From Dysgonomonas sp. 520 (GTDB lineage: Bacteria > Bacteroidota > Bacteroidia > Bacteroidales > Dysgonomonadaceae): DNA of 64,000 nt. Shown here in pieces: positions 23,994-32,632 of this stretch (positions within the stretch are counted from its first letter, which is position 1; every line of letters starts with the position of its first letter). Below the pieces are notes generated by a model. It saw nothing but the letters and a program-made list of their open reading frames with translations. It did no database searches and had not been told where the DNA came from. The position numbers were made by a program, and so were the translations under genes. Location of the stretch: the NCBI RefSeq assembly GCF_010501095.1, contig NZ_QVMP01000008.1, positions 132,375 to 196,374 of the forward strand, written 5' to 3'.

Positions 23994-24828
23994 CAAAATT
24001 CATTTTCCAAGTGTAATCGGCTTTGAGGAAGTTGAATTAAAAGAATTAATCAAGTTTATTGACAATCAGTATAGAGAATGGGATGAAATCAAATTTGACA
24101 AAAAAACAAATTTTCCAAAGACATACAAGGATGGCACCATTAAGAAAAGAACAATTAGACCATCAAAAGCAAAATTAAATTTGGTTCAACGAAAAACTAG
24201 AGAATTGATTTTGTCAAAAATTGAGTTACCAACAAATGTTCACGGTGGGAGAAAAAAGCATAGTAACATAACTAATGCTAAATCACATCAAGGAAAAAAA
24301 TACATTCTTACTACTGATTTAAAGGACTTTTATCCATCTGTAAGCCATAAAACAGTTTACAATACTTTTATTGATTTGGGCTTTAATAAACAAAGTTCAT
24401 TTTATCTGACAAGATTTACAACATGGAAAAAAGAGTTGCCACAAGGAACACCAACAAGTACAGATATTTCAAATATTATTTTCTTAAAAACTGATTTAGA
24501 GCTAATAGAACTTTGTAATGAACGCCAAATAACATATACAAGGTATATCGATGACTTAACCTTTTCTGCCCCCTTTGATTTTCAAAATTCTATTAAAGAT
24601 ATTATTGATATTATAAAAGCCTCGAAATTAAAAATAAGTTGGAGAAAAACAATTTATGAAGGCAAACAAACAGTTACAGGAATAATTCCTCTTTTGAATA
24701 AAATAACTGCTCCAGAGAAAATTCTTAAAAAAGTTGAAGAAGAAAAACAATTGCCAGATAATTTTTTGAAACCATATACTAATTACAACAACAACATTAA
24801 AAAAATTAGCAAACAAAAGAAAAAATAA
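23974..24828 (+). CDS. retron reverse transcriptase
   Basis: 284 residues. It has the two motifs that separate retron RTs from group II intron and DGR enzymes: NAxxH as NAKSH (101-105) and the VTG triplet in KQTVTGIIP (234-236). The polymerase motifs are TTDLKDFYPS (about 113-122), LPQGTPTS (155-162) and the catalytic YIDD (191-194). A Lys-rich tail ends the protein. It would copy part of its own upstream RNA into msDNA linked to a 2' hydroxyl. It is translationally coupled to the XRE gene and convergent with the WG-repeat gene, whose stop is 38 bp away. Confidence 0.93.
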   Translation: MTSSMFSKIHFPSVIGFEEVELKELIKFIDNQYREWDEIKFDKKTNFPKTYKDGTIKKRTIRPSKAKLNLVQRKTRELILSKIELPTNVHGGRKKHSNITNAKSHQGKKYILTTDLKDFYPSVSHKTVYNTFIDLGFNKQSSFYLTRFTTWKKELPQGTPTSTDISNIIFLKTDLELIELCNERQITYTRYIDDLTFSAPFDFQNSIKDIIDIIKASKLKISWRKTIYEGKQTVTGIIPLLNKITAPEKILKKVEEEKQLPDNFLKPYTNYNNNIKKISKQKKK

Positions 24829-24866
24829 ATGTCCGGGACTTTTGCCTTATAAAATCCTCATATTTT

Positions 24867-26981
24867 TTAGCTAACTCTACTGTGAATTGCCATTACAGCT
24901 TCTCTCTTTGAGGAATAACTATTCCCTTTTTTGTCAATAAAACTCCATTTGTCATTCAATTTTACATCTGCTATTCCTTCGGAAAAGTTTCTAACCGATT
25001 CATATACACAAGGGATTATTTCTTTTCCCATAGCATCTATAAAACCGTATTTATATTTTAATCTAACAATTGATGAATCTTCGTCTTTGCTTAAACACTC
25101 TATTGAGTCATAAATACAAGACGTTATTTCTTCTCCTTTTATATTTAAAATCCCCCATTTATTGTTGACAGAAACAATGAATAAGTCTTTGGTATAGAAT
25201 CTAGTTTCAGCATATATAAAAGGACTTAAATTATTGCCTTCTTTATCTATTAGACCATATTTCCCATTTTGTTTTGCAAAAAACACCCCATCCCCAAGCT
25301 GTACACTTTCATAGATAAATGAAACCTCTATGTTTTTCTTTTTGCAGTTCAAAATCCCATACTTACCATTCAATCCAACTATAAATATTCCATCTGCAAG
25401 TTGTCGAGAAATTCTATCATAAACAATAGGGATAACTTCCTGTCCATTTTTATCAATACATCCAACTTTTTTATTTAAAACAACAATAGCTATTCCATCT
25501 TGAAAAGATCTTCTAAGAATAAATTTTAACTTCATCTTCTCTCGTCCTTGAGGAATCTCTGTTCTTATAGGGGCATCATATATTATGGGGATATGAGTAG
25601 ATACCCCGATTTTTATGGGGTCGTAAATATTGGGAATAATCAAAGTTTCAGTTTTATCAATATAGCCTATTTTAGAATCTTTCACAACTAAAGCTAAACC
25701 TTCTGAAAAAGCTCCTGCAAATTCATATTGTAAAGGAATAATGATTTTCCCTGTTTCATCTATATAACCCAATTTTCCATTTTTACCCACTAATGCTAAA
25801 CCTTCTGAAAAAGGATAAATACTGTCAAAACCATCACAGATTTCTTCTCCTTCTCTTGAAATACAGCCATAATTCCAATAATAATATGCTGTACGTATAG
25901 TACCAGTATAGACTTTTCTACCAACTATTGCTAATCCATTCTTGAAAGATTCAACGTAATCGTATTTACATGGAATAACTCCTCTTCCCTTTGTATTTAT
26001 AAAACCATATTTATCATCTCTTTTTACAATAGCCATCCCTTCTGAAAAAGGTTGAGCAAAATCATATATACAAGGGATTACTTCTTTACCCGTTTTGTCA
26101 ATAAAGCCATATTTTTCATTTGAATCTATAACAAAAAGTTTTTTATTAAAACTTTCCTTCTCAGTATATTTCTTTAAATCTGGTTTTGAATCATCTAGAA
26201 TGAAATAATCAAATATTTTATCATCTTCTTTTGATTTAGGATAATATCTTTCGGGAAATCCAAATTCATCTTCAAAATTAAAACCATAATCATGATCTAC
26301 ATTTGTAAGCCATTCACATATTTTCGGATTAGCATAAAAATTTATTTCTGAAATTTGAAACTCATCTTGTATGAATTTGAATAGATCATCTATTGTTTTG
26401 AATTTCTCTGTATTAGGATGCTTGTCATTAATATATCTACGTTGGTAGAAAAAACACTGCTGCTGATGTGAATATCTGAAATTTGATCGGTACTTAAAAT
26501 GTAATATATAAAAGTCGATATATTCTCTGATTTGTTTATAGTTAAACTTTCTCCCCCAATCGCATTTTCTACCTAAACGGTTGAAAAAATGTTCGGCAGT
26601 ATATTTAATAGTATTTTCAATAGTTTTAGTATTCTTGATAAGAACTAATATATTCCAGTTTTCTTTTGTTTGTGGAGAATTTACATTTTGATATTTTTCA
26701 ATAACTAGATCAACAAAAGGAGAAAAAATTGTTCTTATAGCCTTTTTATAACATTTTCCTCTTTCTTCTGGGGTAAGTGTGTCTAAACTATCAGGACGAT
26801 AATCATCTAAGCAATATTTTGTTTCTATTTTATTAAATACCTTGTTGTAACAAGTAAATGGATTGATTGTATCGGATTGATATATGTTCAAATCAATGAT
26901 TGCTTTAATATCTAGTGCTGTCAATAAAGCATCCCAAGAATTTATATTAATAACAGTTGGGTCAATACAATAGAAGTTCAT
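24867..26981 (-). CDS. large WG-repeat protein of the island
   Basis: 704 residues. The N-terminal ~280 are helical, without a signal peptide and not recognised. From about residue 285 to the end run roughly ten WG (Trp-Gly type) beta repeats of the form KYGFIDKTGKEVIPCIYD-x-x-x-FSEGMAIV. Such repeats occur in Bacteroidota envelope and repeat-cargo proteins, and their ligands are mostly unknown. It is transcribed towards the retron and lies alone between hairpins at 27048-27165 and the retron end. An independent cargo or defence role is possible but unproven. Confidence 0.8.
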   Translation of the reverse strand: MNFYCIDPTVININSWDALLTALDIKAIIDLNIYQSDTINPFTCYNKVFNKIETKYCLDDYRPDSLDTLTPEERGKCYKKAIRTIFSPFVDLVIEKYQNVNSPQTKENWNILVLIKNTKTIENTIKYTAEHFFNRLGRKCDWGRKFNYKQIREYIDFYILHFKYRSNFRYSHQQQCFFYQRRYINDKHPNTEKFKTIDDLFKFIQDEFQISEINFYANPKICEWLTNVDHDYGFNFEDEFGFPERYYPKSKEDDKIFDYFILDDSKPDLKKYTEKESFNKKLFVIDSNEKYGFIDKTGKEVIPCIYDFAQPFSEGMAIVKRDDKYGFINTKGRGVIPCKYDYVESFKNGLAIVGRKVYTGTIRTAYYYWNYGCISREGEEICDGFDSIYPFSEGLALVGKNGKLGYIDETGKIIIPLQYEFAGAFSEGLALVVKDSKIGYIDKTETLIIPNIYDPIKIGVSTHIPIIYDAPIRTEIPQGREKMKLKFILRRSFQDGIAIVVLNKKVGCIDKNGQEVIPIVYDRISRQLADGIFIVGLNGKYGILNCKKKNIEVSFIYESVQLGDGVFFAKQNGKYGLIDKEGNNLSPFIYAETRFYTKDLFIVSVNNKWGILNIKGEEITSCIYDSIECLSKDEDSSIVRLKYKYGFIDAMGKEIIPCVYESVRNFSEGIADVKLNDKWSFIDKKGNSYSSKREAVMAIHSRVS

Positions 26982-27047
26982 AGCTTTTAATTATATCAAA
27001 ATGAAAATATTAAAGCAAAAATACATATAAAAACCAAAACACAACTA

Positions 27048-27165
27048 ACCTCTAATCCCAAAGTATAAAAAATTGAGATTAGAGGTATATCAACTCTATT
27101 TTTGTATAAAGTAGGACATTTTCTGTTTTGGGGGTATATAACCAATAAATTCTAAAAAATGTCCT
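27048..27165. repeat. two 10-bp inverted repeats upstream of the WG gene
   Basis: ACCTCTAATC (27048-27057) pairs with GATTAGAGGT (27077-27086), and AGGACATTTT (27113-27122) pairs with AAAATGTCCT (27156-27165). They lie between the helicase stop and the WG gene and may serve as terminators or operators. Confidence 0.5.
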
Positions 27166-27177
27166 ATCTAGAAAATA

Positions 27178-29019
27178 TTATGAAAAACGTTTCTTTCCTA
27201 ACAAATATCCTCGTTGCCCACTTACCTTAATACCGTAATTGGTTATTCTAAAGAACTCTTCTATTTTTCTTGCTGTATATGGGCTATTGTCACCGTAAGA
27301 AGCATAGATTTGTCTTAGTTCTTTCTTTATATAATTGACTGGGTATCTTCCACCCTCTTGAAAAACAGCATATACAGAAGTCATAATCGGAAATCGGTCT
27401 TTCCCGTTTTTGCTTCGATGTATAATTAAGTCTAGATTCATTTTCTTGTCTTTCATTAGATTATCTTTTGTGTAATCTTCTCCTAATTCCTCGTAAACTT
27501 CAACTATCAAGCTATCTTCTCTGTGTAATGAATCTCGAAATTCCTTAAATAATGGCTCGTCATAAACATCTTCTTCTCCGTTAAGCAAATCAAGTTGTTC
27601 GATAATCGCTAAGCGTCTTTCTTTTTTATTATCGGCTCTGCTTATTTTCAAACGGTCTTCATCGCCTAGAGGCAACGGATAATATTGATATTTCACAGTG
27701 AAATGTTCGGAAATCTCATAGGCTTGTTTTAATCTAGAGGGATATATGTAATAACTTTTTACTCTTTCTTCGTCAAAGTAGTTATCAATGGCAAAATGAT
27801 TTTTATTTCCCTCGCTATCAATATATTTAGCGTAAGTAATCCGCTCTAATGCTTCTCTTAATGTTTCTCTTACTCCCTCGTTTGTTGCCGTTTTGAATAG
27901 CTGTTTGATTTGTAAATATATTTCGTGGCAACCAGCCAGATAATTTTCTAATTGTTCTGGGGTTTTATGAGATAAATATGAATTAGTATTAGAAACATGG
28001 ATTATTCCACCTGTACCATTTCTGAAACGTCCTATTATTTGCACTGATTCTGTGTGTGGGTCAATCATGGAATGTTTTGCATAGAATAAATCAGAAATAA
28101 TTATAACTGTCGGTTTTGTGCTTAAATCAATATCCACCGCTGAAAAGAATCTACTAGTAAAAAAGGTGTATTGTTCTAGTTTTACATTATTGTTACTGTC
28201 AAACTGTAAATTTGAATAAGCATCTGAATAGCCTAATTTTTCTAATTTATCAACACTGTCTTGCGAACAAAATACTTTGGAACAACTTTCTAGATTGAAT
28301 TTTTTTATAATTGCCAGAATTGTATCTGTTGAGTTCAAGAAAATACAAATATGGTCTTTATTTTCACATCTAGTCAATATTTCTCTGAATATTGCCACAA
28401 CATTATTAGTGGTTACTAATTGCATCTTCTGGGTATAATCATAATCGGGTACAATTTTGATAACTTGAAAATCTTGTTGTTCAAATCGGGGATCGCTAGG
28501 TAATATTGGAGTTGCCGAAACAAAAGCCTTGTTTTCAAAGAGGAAAAAATCTTCAATCGGTAATGCGATGCCATTACGATAATCAATATCTTTAATAATT
28601 TTGTCACACTCATCAAAAAGCAGCATATAATCTTTATAGCAATCAATCTCTAGTAATAACATTGCTCGCATGACTTTAATAAAACTTTCGGGAGTTGTCA
28701 TAATCTTTTTGTATTGTCCTTTTTCCAGAGGTCTATCCAGATAGTCAATTATATTATTAGTAGATATACTTTCATATACTCCGAATAGATTATCTTGCTT
28801 GTGTTTTTTCATTTTCCCTTTGATAACAGGAACATTCGGCTCAATAATGATAGAATGACGCTTTGATTTGATTTCTAGAGTAGTTGCACCCACTCCGGGT
28901 ATTGTCTTTGCTAGAATCGTATTCGTTGGAATTTCTTTCATTATATCTTCTAAAAATTGTCCTTTGCTGATTGTTTTGGGTTCTGTAGATAAATCGAAAT
29001 GTAATTTATTTTTGCTCAT
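27178..29019 (-). CDS. SF2-like helicase/ATPase of the element
   Basis: 613 residues. Degenerate helicase motifs are visible in order: TIPGVGATTLEI (Walker A-like, about 40-52), LLFDECDKI (DExD, about 130-140), VSATPI (about 165-170) and VQIIGRFRNGTGG (motif VI with the arginine finger, about 325-337). The C-terminal ~270 residues are unlike known families. It is likely a replication or DNA-processing helicase of the element. The next upstream gene (29136) starts a run of element-core genes leading to the integrase, all on the minus strand. Confidence 0.7.
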   Translation of the reverse strand: MSKNKLHFDLSTEPKTISKGQFLEDIMKEIPTNTILAKTIPGVGATTLEIKSKRHSIIIEPNVPVIKGKMKKHKQDNLFGVYESISTNNIIDYLDRPLEKGQYKKIMTTPESFIKVMRAMLLLEIDCYKDYMLLFDECDKIIKDIDYRNGIALPIEDFFLFENKAFVSATPILPSDPRFEQQDFQVIKIVPDYDYTQKMQLVTTNNVVAIFREILTRCENKDHICIFLNSTDTILAIIKKFNLESCSKVFCSQDSVDKLEKLGYSDAYSNLQFDSNNNVKLEQYTFFTSRFFSAVDIDLSTKPTVIIISDLFYAKHSMIDPHTESVQIIGRFRNGTGGIIHVSNTNSYLSHKTPEQLENYLAGCHEIYLQIKQLFKTATNEGVRETLREALERITYAKYIDSEGNKNHFAIDNYFDEERVKSYYIYPSRLKQAYEISEHFTVKYQYYPLPLGDEDRLKISRADNKKERRLAIIEQLDLLNGEEDVYDEPLFKEFRDSLHREDSLIVEVYEELGEDYTKDNLMKDKKMNLDLIIHRSKNGKDRFPIMTSVYAVFQEGGRYPVNYIKKELRQIYASYGDNSPYTARKIEEFFRITNYGIKVSGQRGYLLGKKRFS

Positions 29020-29135
29020 AATTTTATCTTTTAATTGGGTGTAAGAATGGCTAGATACATAAAATGTATCTTGTCTAGATTGAAAATTGAAAGGGAGAAA
29101 GGGCAGGCAGAATTACCTGCCCTTTGAGTTAGTTG

Positions 29136-29702
29136 TTAAGCGTTTACATACGCTTTAAGTTCTGGATTCAAATATGGTTTGTAGATTATAACACCACGTT
29201 TGTAGTAGCTAGAGAACATCTGACCGTTAGTTGTGTAAGTCATATTCATTGTTTTGCCTTGTGACTTCTCATTTATAAACAATACATACTCGAAGTTTGT
29301 CATTTGCTTATTAAACGATTCCAAATCGTTAGCATTGATTGCGGAAATGTCAGCTGATTTTCCTCTTAAAACAGCCACGATCACATTTAAAATTCCATCA
29401 TTCACTTGAAGAGAAAATTCGATTCTGTCTGTACCTTGTTTTGTTGCTTTTACCCAGAAATATGATTTACCTTGCTTATTTGTTCTAGGTTGTAAAAAGA
29501 AATAATATCCAGATTGTGCAAGTTTAGCAAATCTCTCTAACGCAGGTTGATTGCTTATCTTTATCTCTTCTACTTTTACCGTTTCTTTTACTTCGTTAAA
29601 ATCAATGTTTAGTTTTAAAATAGATTCTGTCATTTTTGAATTGTTTGATACGTTAATACTGTTTTTCTCACTCACTTGATTTTTGTTTGCTTTTGTTGAC
29701 AT
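29136..29702 (-). CDS. element-core protein, unknown
   Basis: 188 residues without signal or membrane helices. The N-terminal ~50 are Ser/Asn/Lys-rich and probably disordered. The rest looks like one alpha/beta or beta domain (YYFFLQPRTNKQGKSYFWVKATKQGTDRIEFSLQ). The family is not recognised. It sits 116 bp upstream of the helicase gene and may work with it, for example as a nucleic-acid-binding accessory protein; this is inference from position only. Confidence 0.55.
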   Translation of the reverse strand: MSTKANKNQVSEKNSINVSNNSKMTESILKLNIDFNEVKETVKVEEIKISNQPALERFAKLAQSGYYFFLQPRTNKQGKSYFWVKATKQGTDRIEFSLQVNDGILNVIVAVLRGKSADISAINANDLESFNKQMTNFEYVLFINEKSQGKTMNMTYTTNGQMFSSYYKRGVIIYKPYLNPELKAYVNA

Positions 29703-29883
29703 AACTTTAAAATTTAATTTGTTTGAGAACTTATTTTTACTTTGTCAAGTAAGTTGCGCAACCGTTTGACATTACAAATGTGAGGAAAAGGCAAAACGTG
29801 TCTGGGGAGTAATTAAAACCAAAAACAGGCTCAATTACTCCCAAAATATCAAAGTGGGAAGAAATGAAAGGGTAAGTTGTTAT

Positions 29884-30867
29884 TTATAAATTAGATAAGT
29901 CGTATCTGCGAAGTGGCATATTTAATTTTTCCTCAAAGGTTTCTGGCTGTTTTTCTTGAATATTGGAAAAAGCGTTGCGCCAAGGTAAATCCCATTGAGG
30001 GGTATAACCTCGCTTTAGCATATCTTTTAACCAATCCCTAACATTGACTAGAATCAAATCATGCGGAATATTTAGGTAGTCCAGATAATCAATAATGAAT
30101 TGGCAAATTTCTTCGCTTATGCGTGTTTTGGAGTTTTTAAATCTAGAATGATGGTTATAGAGTAATTGATAAGTTCCCCAAATCAGATTATTAGTTATTC
30201 GGTTGTTGAATTTTCGCCCTGCTTTACCTTTATTATCTGGTAATAGTTGATTTATCTTTTCTAGATTCAAGTCTGGGAAACGTTCTTTAAATAACTTTTC
30301 CATATCATCTAGAAACCAAGCACAAGAATTAATATCTATTTTATCTTGTTTGTAAGTTAGGGTTACTTTTGAACCTCTGTGTTTCTTAGTTTTTGATTCT
30401 AGAATGATTTTATAGAGGGATAATATTTCTGGATAAATACGATTATGTAAGACACTTTCATATTCAATGTCTAAAGCATCAATGATAAAAGATTGTTTAA
30501 ATAATCCTGTATTTTCTTTGTGATAAGCATAAGACATATAAGTCAGGCACAGATATACAATATCATCATCGGTAATAACTTCTTCTTCCTCTGAATCATC
30601 ATCTAGAAATATAAAATAATTACCGAATTGTTCGGACATTGATTTGTCAGTTGGAGTGGTTGTTATAAAAGTCAAGTTTTTATTTTCTCTGAATGATTGT
30701 TCATAATCAACTGTCAGAATACCGTTTTTTATTTTCTTGTATTCAATTCCGCTATTTTCAACACAATGTTTTATTTCATCAATAAACATAGTAGAATGAA
30801 AATCATAGTATTTTGCCATTAATGGCTCTGCTAGTTGCAGATATTCAGAGTTTATGTGAATGTACAT
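29884..30867 (-). CDS. element-core protein, unknown
   Basis: 327 residues, soluble, with a strongly acidic stretch (FLDDDSEEEEVITDDD) near residue 95 and a helical C-terminal half with RTNNLIWGTYQLLYNHHSRF-like segments. The family is not recognised. It lies between the integrase and the 29136 gene, a position often taken by replication-initiation or excision-regulation proteins, but no HTH or Rep motif can be pointed to. Confidence 0.55.
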   Translation of the reverse strand: MYIHINSEYLQLAEPLMAKYYDFHSTMFIDEIKHCVENSGIEYKKIKNGILTVDYEQSFRENKNLTFITTTPTDKSMSEQFGNYFIFLDDDSEEEEVITDDDIVYLCLTYMSYAYHKENTGLFKQSFIIDALDIEYESVLHNRIYPEILSLYKIILESKTKKHRGSKVTLTYKQDKIDINSCAWFLDDMEKLFKERFPDLNLEKINQLLPDNKGKAGRKFNNRITNNLIWGTYQLLYNHHSRFKNSKTRISEEICQFIIDYLDYLNIPHDLILVNVRDWLKDMLKRGYTPQWDLPWRNAFSNIQEKQPETFEEKLNMPLRRYDLSNL

Positions 30868-30953
30868 GGTAATAGGATTTTCTTCAAAAATACGAAAAAG
30901 ACCGCTCCAATAATGAAAACGGTCTTTGTATTTACAATCAGATATATTCTTTA

Positions 30954-32174
30954 CTAGAGTAAATTCTTCATTGCTTCGTCAATTTGTGAGTTTTCAAAGC
31001 TGTCTAAATAGATTTGAGTAACTTTTTCAGAACTATGTCCTAAAGATTCACTAATTATAGAAGTATTGACACCAGAACGTTTTAAAACGGTCGCAAATGA
31101 ATGTCTTGCAACATAGGTTGTTAAATTAATAGGTAACTCCAAATATTCTCCAATCTTTTGTAAGCATTTATTCATTTTTTTGGCAAACTTGCGAATACGG
31201 TAATGTTGTTGTAACTCTGTTTTGTGAATGCTATTGTTATATATAGGAAACAGATATTTATTGTCAGAAGTTTGATATTTTTCGATTAACTCTAAAGCCT
31301 TTGGCTGTAAAGAAAAAGAAATCGGTTTGCCTGTCTTATGTCGATTATATACAATTCGATTATTTTCTATGTTCTCTTTAGTTAAATATGCTATGTCAAT
31401 AAGATTGATTCCACAACCAAGATAACTAAAAACAAAAAGATCTCGACTCAACTCTAAAAGATTGCTCTGATAGTTGTTGATTGCTGTAATGTCTAAATTG
31501 ACTATTGCGTTCATATCCGACTTTGTAATGGCTCTTTTCTTTGTAACAGACTTTAGCTTACTTACCTTGAAGTCATTAAAAGGATAGTAATCTTTCTTGA
31601 CAATATTATCGTCAATTGCTCTATTATATATTGCCCTCAATGCTCTGAAACGAACACCCATTGTATTTTCGGAATTGCCATTATTGCGCATCCACGATTC
31701 ATATTTCTTTAACCACGCAACATCAATTTCTGAAAATAAAATATCCAAATTACCGCCAAAAGTTTTCATTGAATTAAGAGCAAACTTGAACGAATTAGCG
31801 TTGCCAATTCGCTTCTCCTTTATCATCAATTCAATTATTTGATTGAAATAATTTTCAACTGTAATCTTTTTTATTGGCTTATGAACCGACTCAATTAGTT
31901 TACTTGCAGAAAAGTCTTTTTCAATAGATTGAAACTCTAATACTTGTTTTCGATATTCGACAGATTTTTGTTCTATAATATTTAGAATCAAATCTTTATT
32001 AGGGCAGTTTGTTTTTGGCTTGTTCTTCTCAAAATCCCAATTCTCTGCTTTTACAGAGATTCCAATACTTAAATAACGTCTTTTTCGGTCTTTCGTAACA
32101 CGTAGCATCAGAGGATGTTCGTTGTTTTTCAATACTTTAGACTTGTAGCAGATAACATCAATTGTTGCACTCAT
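30954..32174 (-). CDS. tyrosine integrase of the tRNA-Met element
   Basis: 406 residues. An N-terminal arm-binding domain (VICYKSKVLKNNEHPLMLRVTKDRKRRYLSIG) is followed by a SAM-like core-binding domain (about 110-200) and the catalytic domain. Visible catalytic residues are Lys in NRHKTGKPISF, Arg in TYVARHSFAT, His in LGHSSEK and the nucleophile in QIYLDSF. The first Arg position reads SYLGCGINLID, so the canonical Arg I is missing, as in the IntDOT group. Its start codon touches the right arm-type sites, suggesting self-regulation. Confidence 0.92.
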   Translation of the reverse strand: MSATIDVICYKSKVLKNNEHPLMLRVTKDRKRRYLSIGISVKAENWDFEKNKPKTNCPNKDLILNIIEQKSVEYRKQVLEFQSIEKDFSASKLIESVHKPIKKITVENYFNQIIELMIKEKRIGNANSFKFALNSMKTFGGNLDILFSEIDVAWLKKYESWMRNNGNSENTMGVRFRALRAIYNRAIDDNIVKKDYYPFNDFKVSKLKSVTKKRAITKSDMNAIVNLDITAINNYQSNLLELSRDLFVFSYLGCGINLIDIAYLTKENIENNRIVYNRHKTGKPISFSLQPKALELIEKYQTSDNKYLFPIYNNSIHKTELQQHYRIRKFAKKMNKCLQKIGEYLELPINLTTYVARHSFATVLKRSGVNTSIISESLGHSSEKVTQIYLDSFENSQIDEAMKNLL

Positions 32175-32197
32175 GGTTTACACACTGGTTTACACAA
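32174..32197 (+). other. integrase arm-type sites, right
   Basis: TGGTTTACAC at 32174-32183 and 32186-32195 has the same pair, spacing and orientation as the left-end sites. They lie 72 bp from the attachment repeat and immediately before the integrase start codon. Confidence 0.7.
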
Positions 32198-32234
32198 CCT
32201 GTATCAAACCCACTAAAACCATACCTAAACACAA

Positions 32235-32267
32235 TAAAAAAAGGCTCACATTTTCATGTAAACCTTT
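32235..32267 (-). terminator. element-supplied tRNA terminator
   Basis: On the minus strand AAAGG...TTACAT-gaaa-ATGTGA...CCTTTTTTT forms a hairpin plus U-run just after the right tRNA copy, replacing the host terminator at 16466. Confidence 0.7.
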
Positions 32268-32269
32268 CA

Positions 32270-32374
32270 TTTTCAAGTAGCGGGACCGAGAATTGAACTC
32301 GGGACCTCATGATTATGAATCATGCGCTCTAACCATCTGAGCTATCCCGCCATGCCTTATTAGCGAGTGCAAAA
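32270..32374. repeat. right attachment repeat (105 bp)
   Basis: Identical to 16502-16606; it marks the junction of the element with host sequence upstream of recR. Confidence 0.95.
32278..32351 (-). tRNA. tRNA-Met (CAT), right copy
   Basis: Identical 74-nt gene to the left copy. It retains the host promoter (TTG, 20-bp spacer, TACTTTTG at 32370-32400), so this is the likely functional copy, restored at its 3' end by the element. Confidence 0.93.
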
Positions 32375-32400
32375 GTATGGCATTATTTTGAACTTTGCAA
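32370..32400 (-). promoter_or_regulatory. host promoter of tRNA-Met
   Basis: On the minus strand TTG (32398-32400), 20 bp and TACTTTTG (32370-32377) match the Bacteroidota consensus. The direct repeat ends inside the -7 box, so the left copy carries a changed box. Confidence 0.65.
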
Positions 32401-32597
32401 TACTAAATGCGATTTTTTTCGATATTTTTATTAATTATGCTCAAGTTTTTCTGATTCATAGAATAGATATTATTACGTTTTCTCAGGCAAATACAATTTG
32501 CCCTACCAATTTTTAATCAACAAAAATGATAGAACGTTTTCAACCTCCGATTCGCATTATTAACAAAAAAAGCTAAAAAAGTAGTCCTTATTTTGAT

Positions 32598-32605
32598 TAA
32601 CTTTG
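32598..32605 (+). promoter_or_regulatory. -7 box upstream of recR
   Basis: TAACTTTG lies 28 bp before the recR start codon. The rest of 32375-32632 shows only AT-rich sequence. Confidence 0.55.
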
Positions 32606-32632
32606 CTTTCTTGTAAAACTGAAAAAACATAA

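Larger units (their letters stand above)
16502..32374. mobile_element. 15.8-kb integrative element in tRNA-Met
   Basis: The element is bounded by identical 105-bp direct repeats (16502-16606 and 32270-32374) that contain a complete tRNA-Met. A tyrosine integrase gene lies at the right end and paired TGGTTTACAC arm sites lie about 72-75 bp inside both repeats. The interior is visibly more AT-rich than the flanks. It carries a helicase-like gene, a retron, a serine recombinase, RadC, a WG-repeat protein, a BspA-like protein and several secreted proteins. No relaxase, coupling protein or conjugation genes were seen, so transfer would depend on a helper. Confidence 0.92.

Noticed and set aside
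23974-24828. Reverse transcriptase of a group II intron or a diversity-generating retroelement
   Set aside because: The protein is short, lacks a maturase or endonuclease domain, has the retron NAxxH and VTG motifs, and no template/variable repeat pair or intron domain V was seen nearby.
16607-32269. Conjugative or mobilisable element with its own transfer genes
   Set aside because: No relaxase, coupling protein, TraG/TraN-like or MobA/B genes could be recognised in any reading frame.
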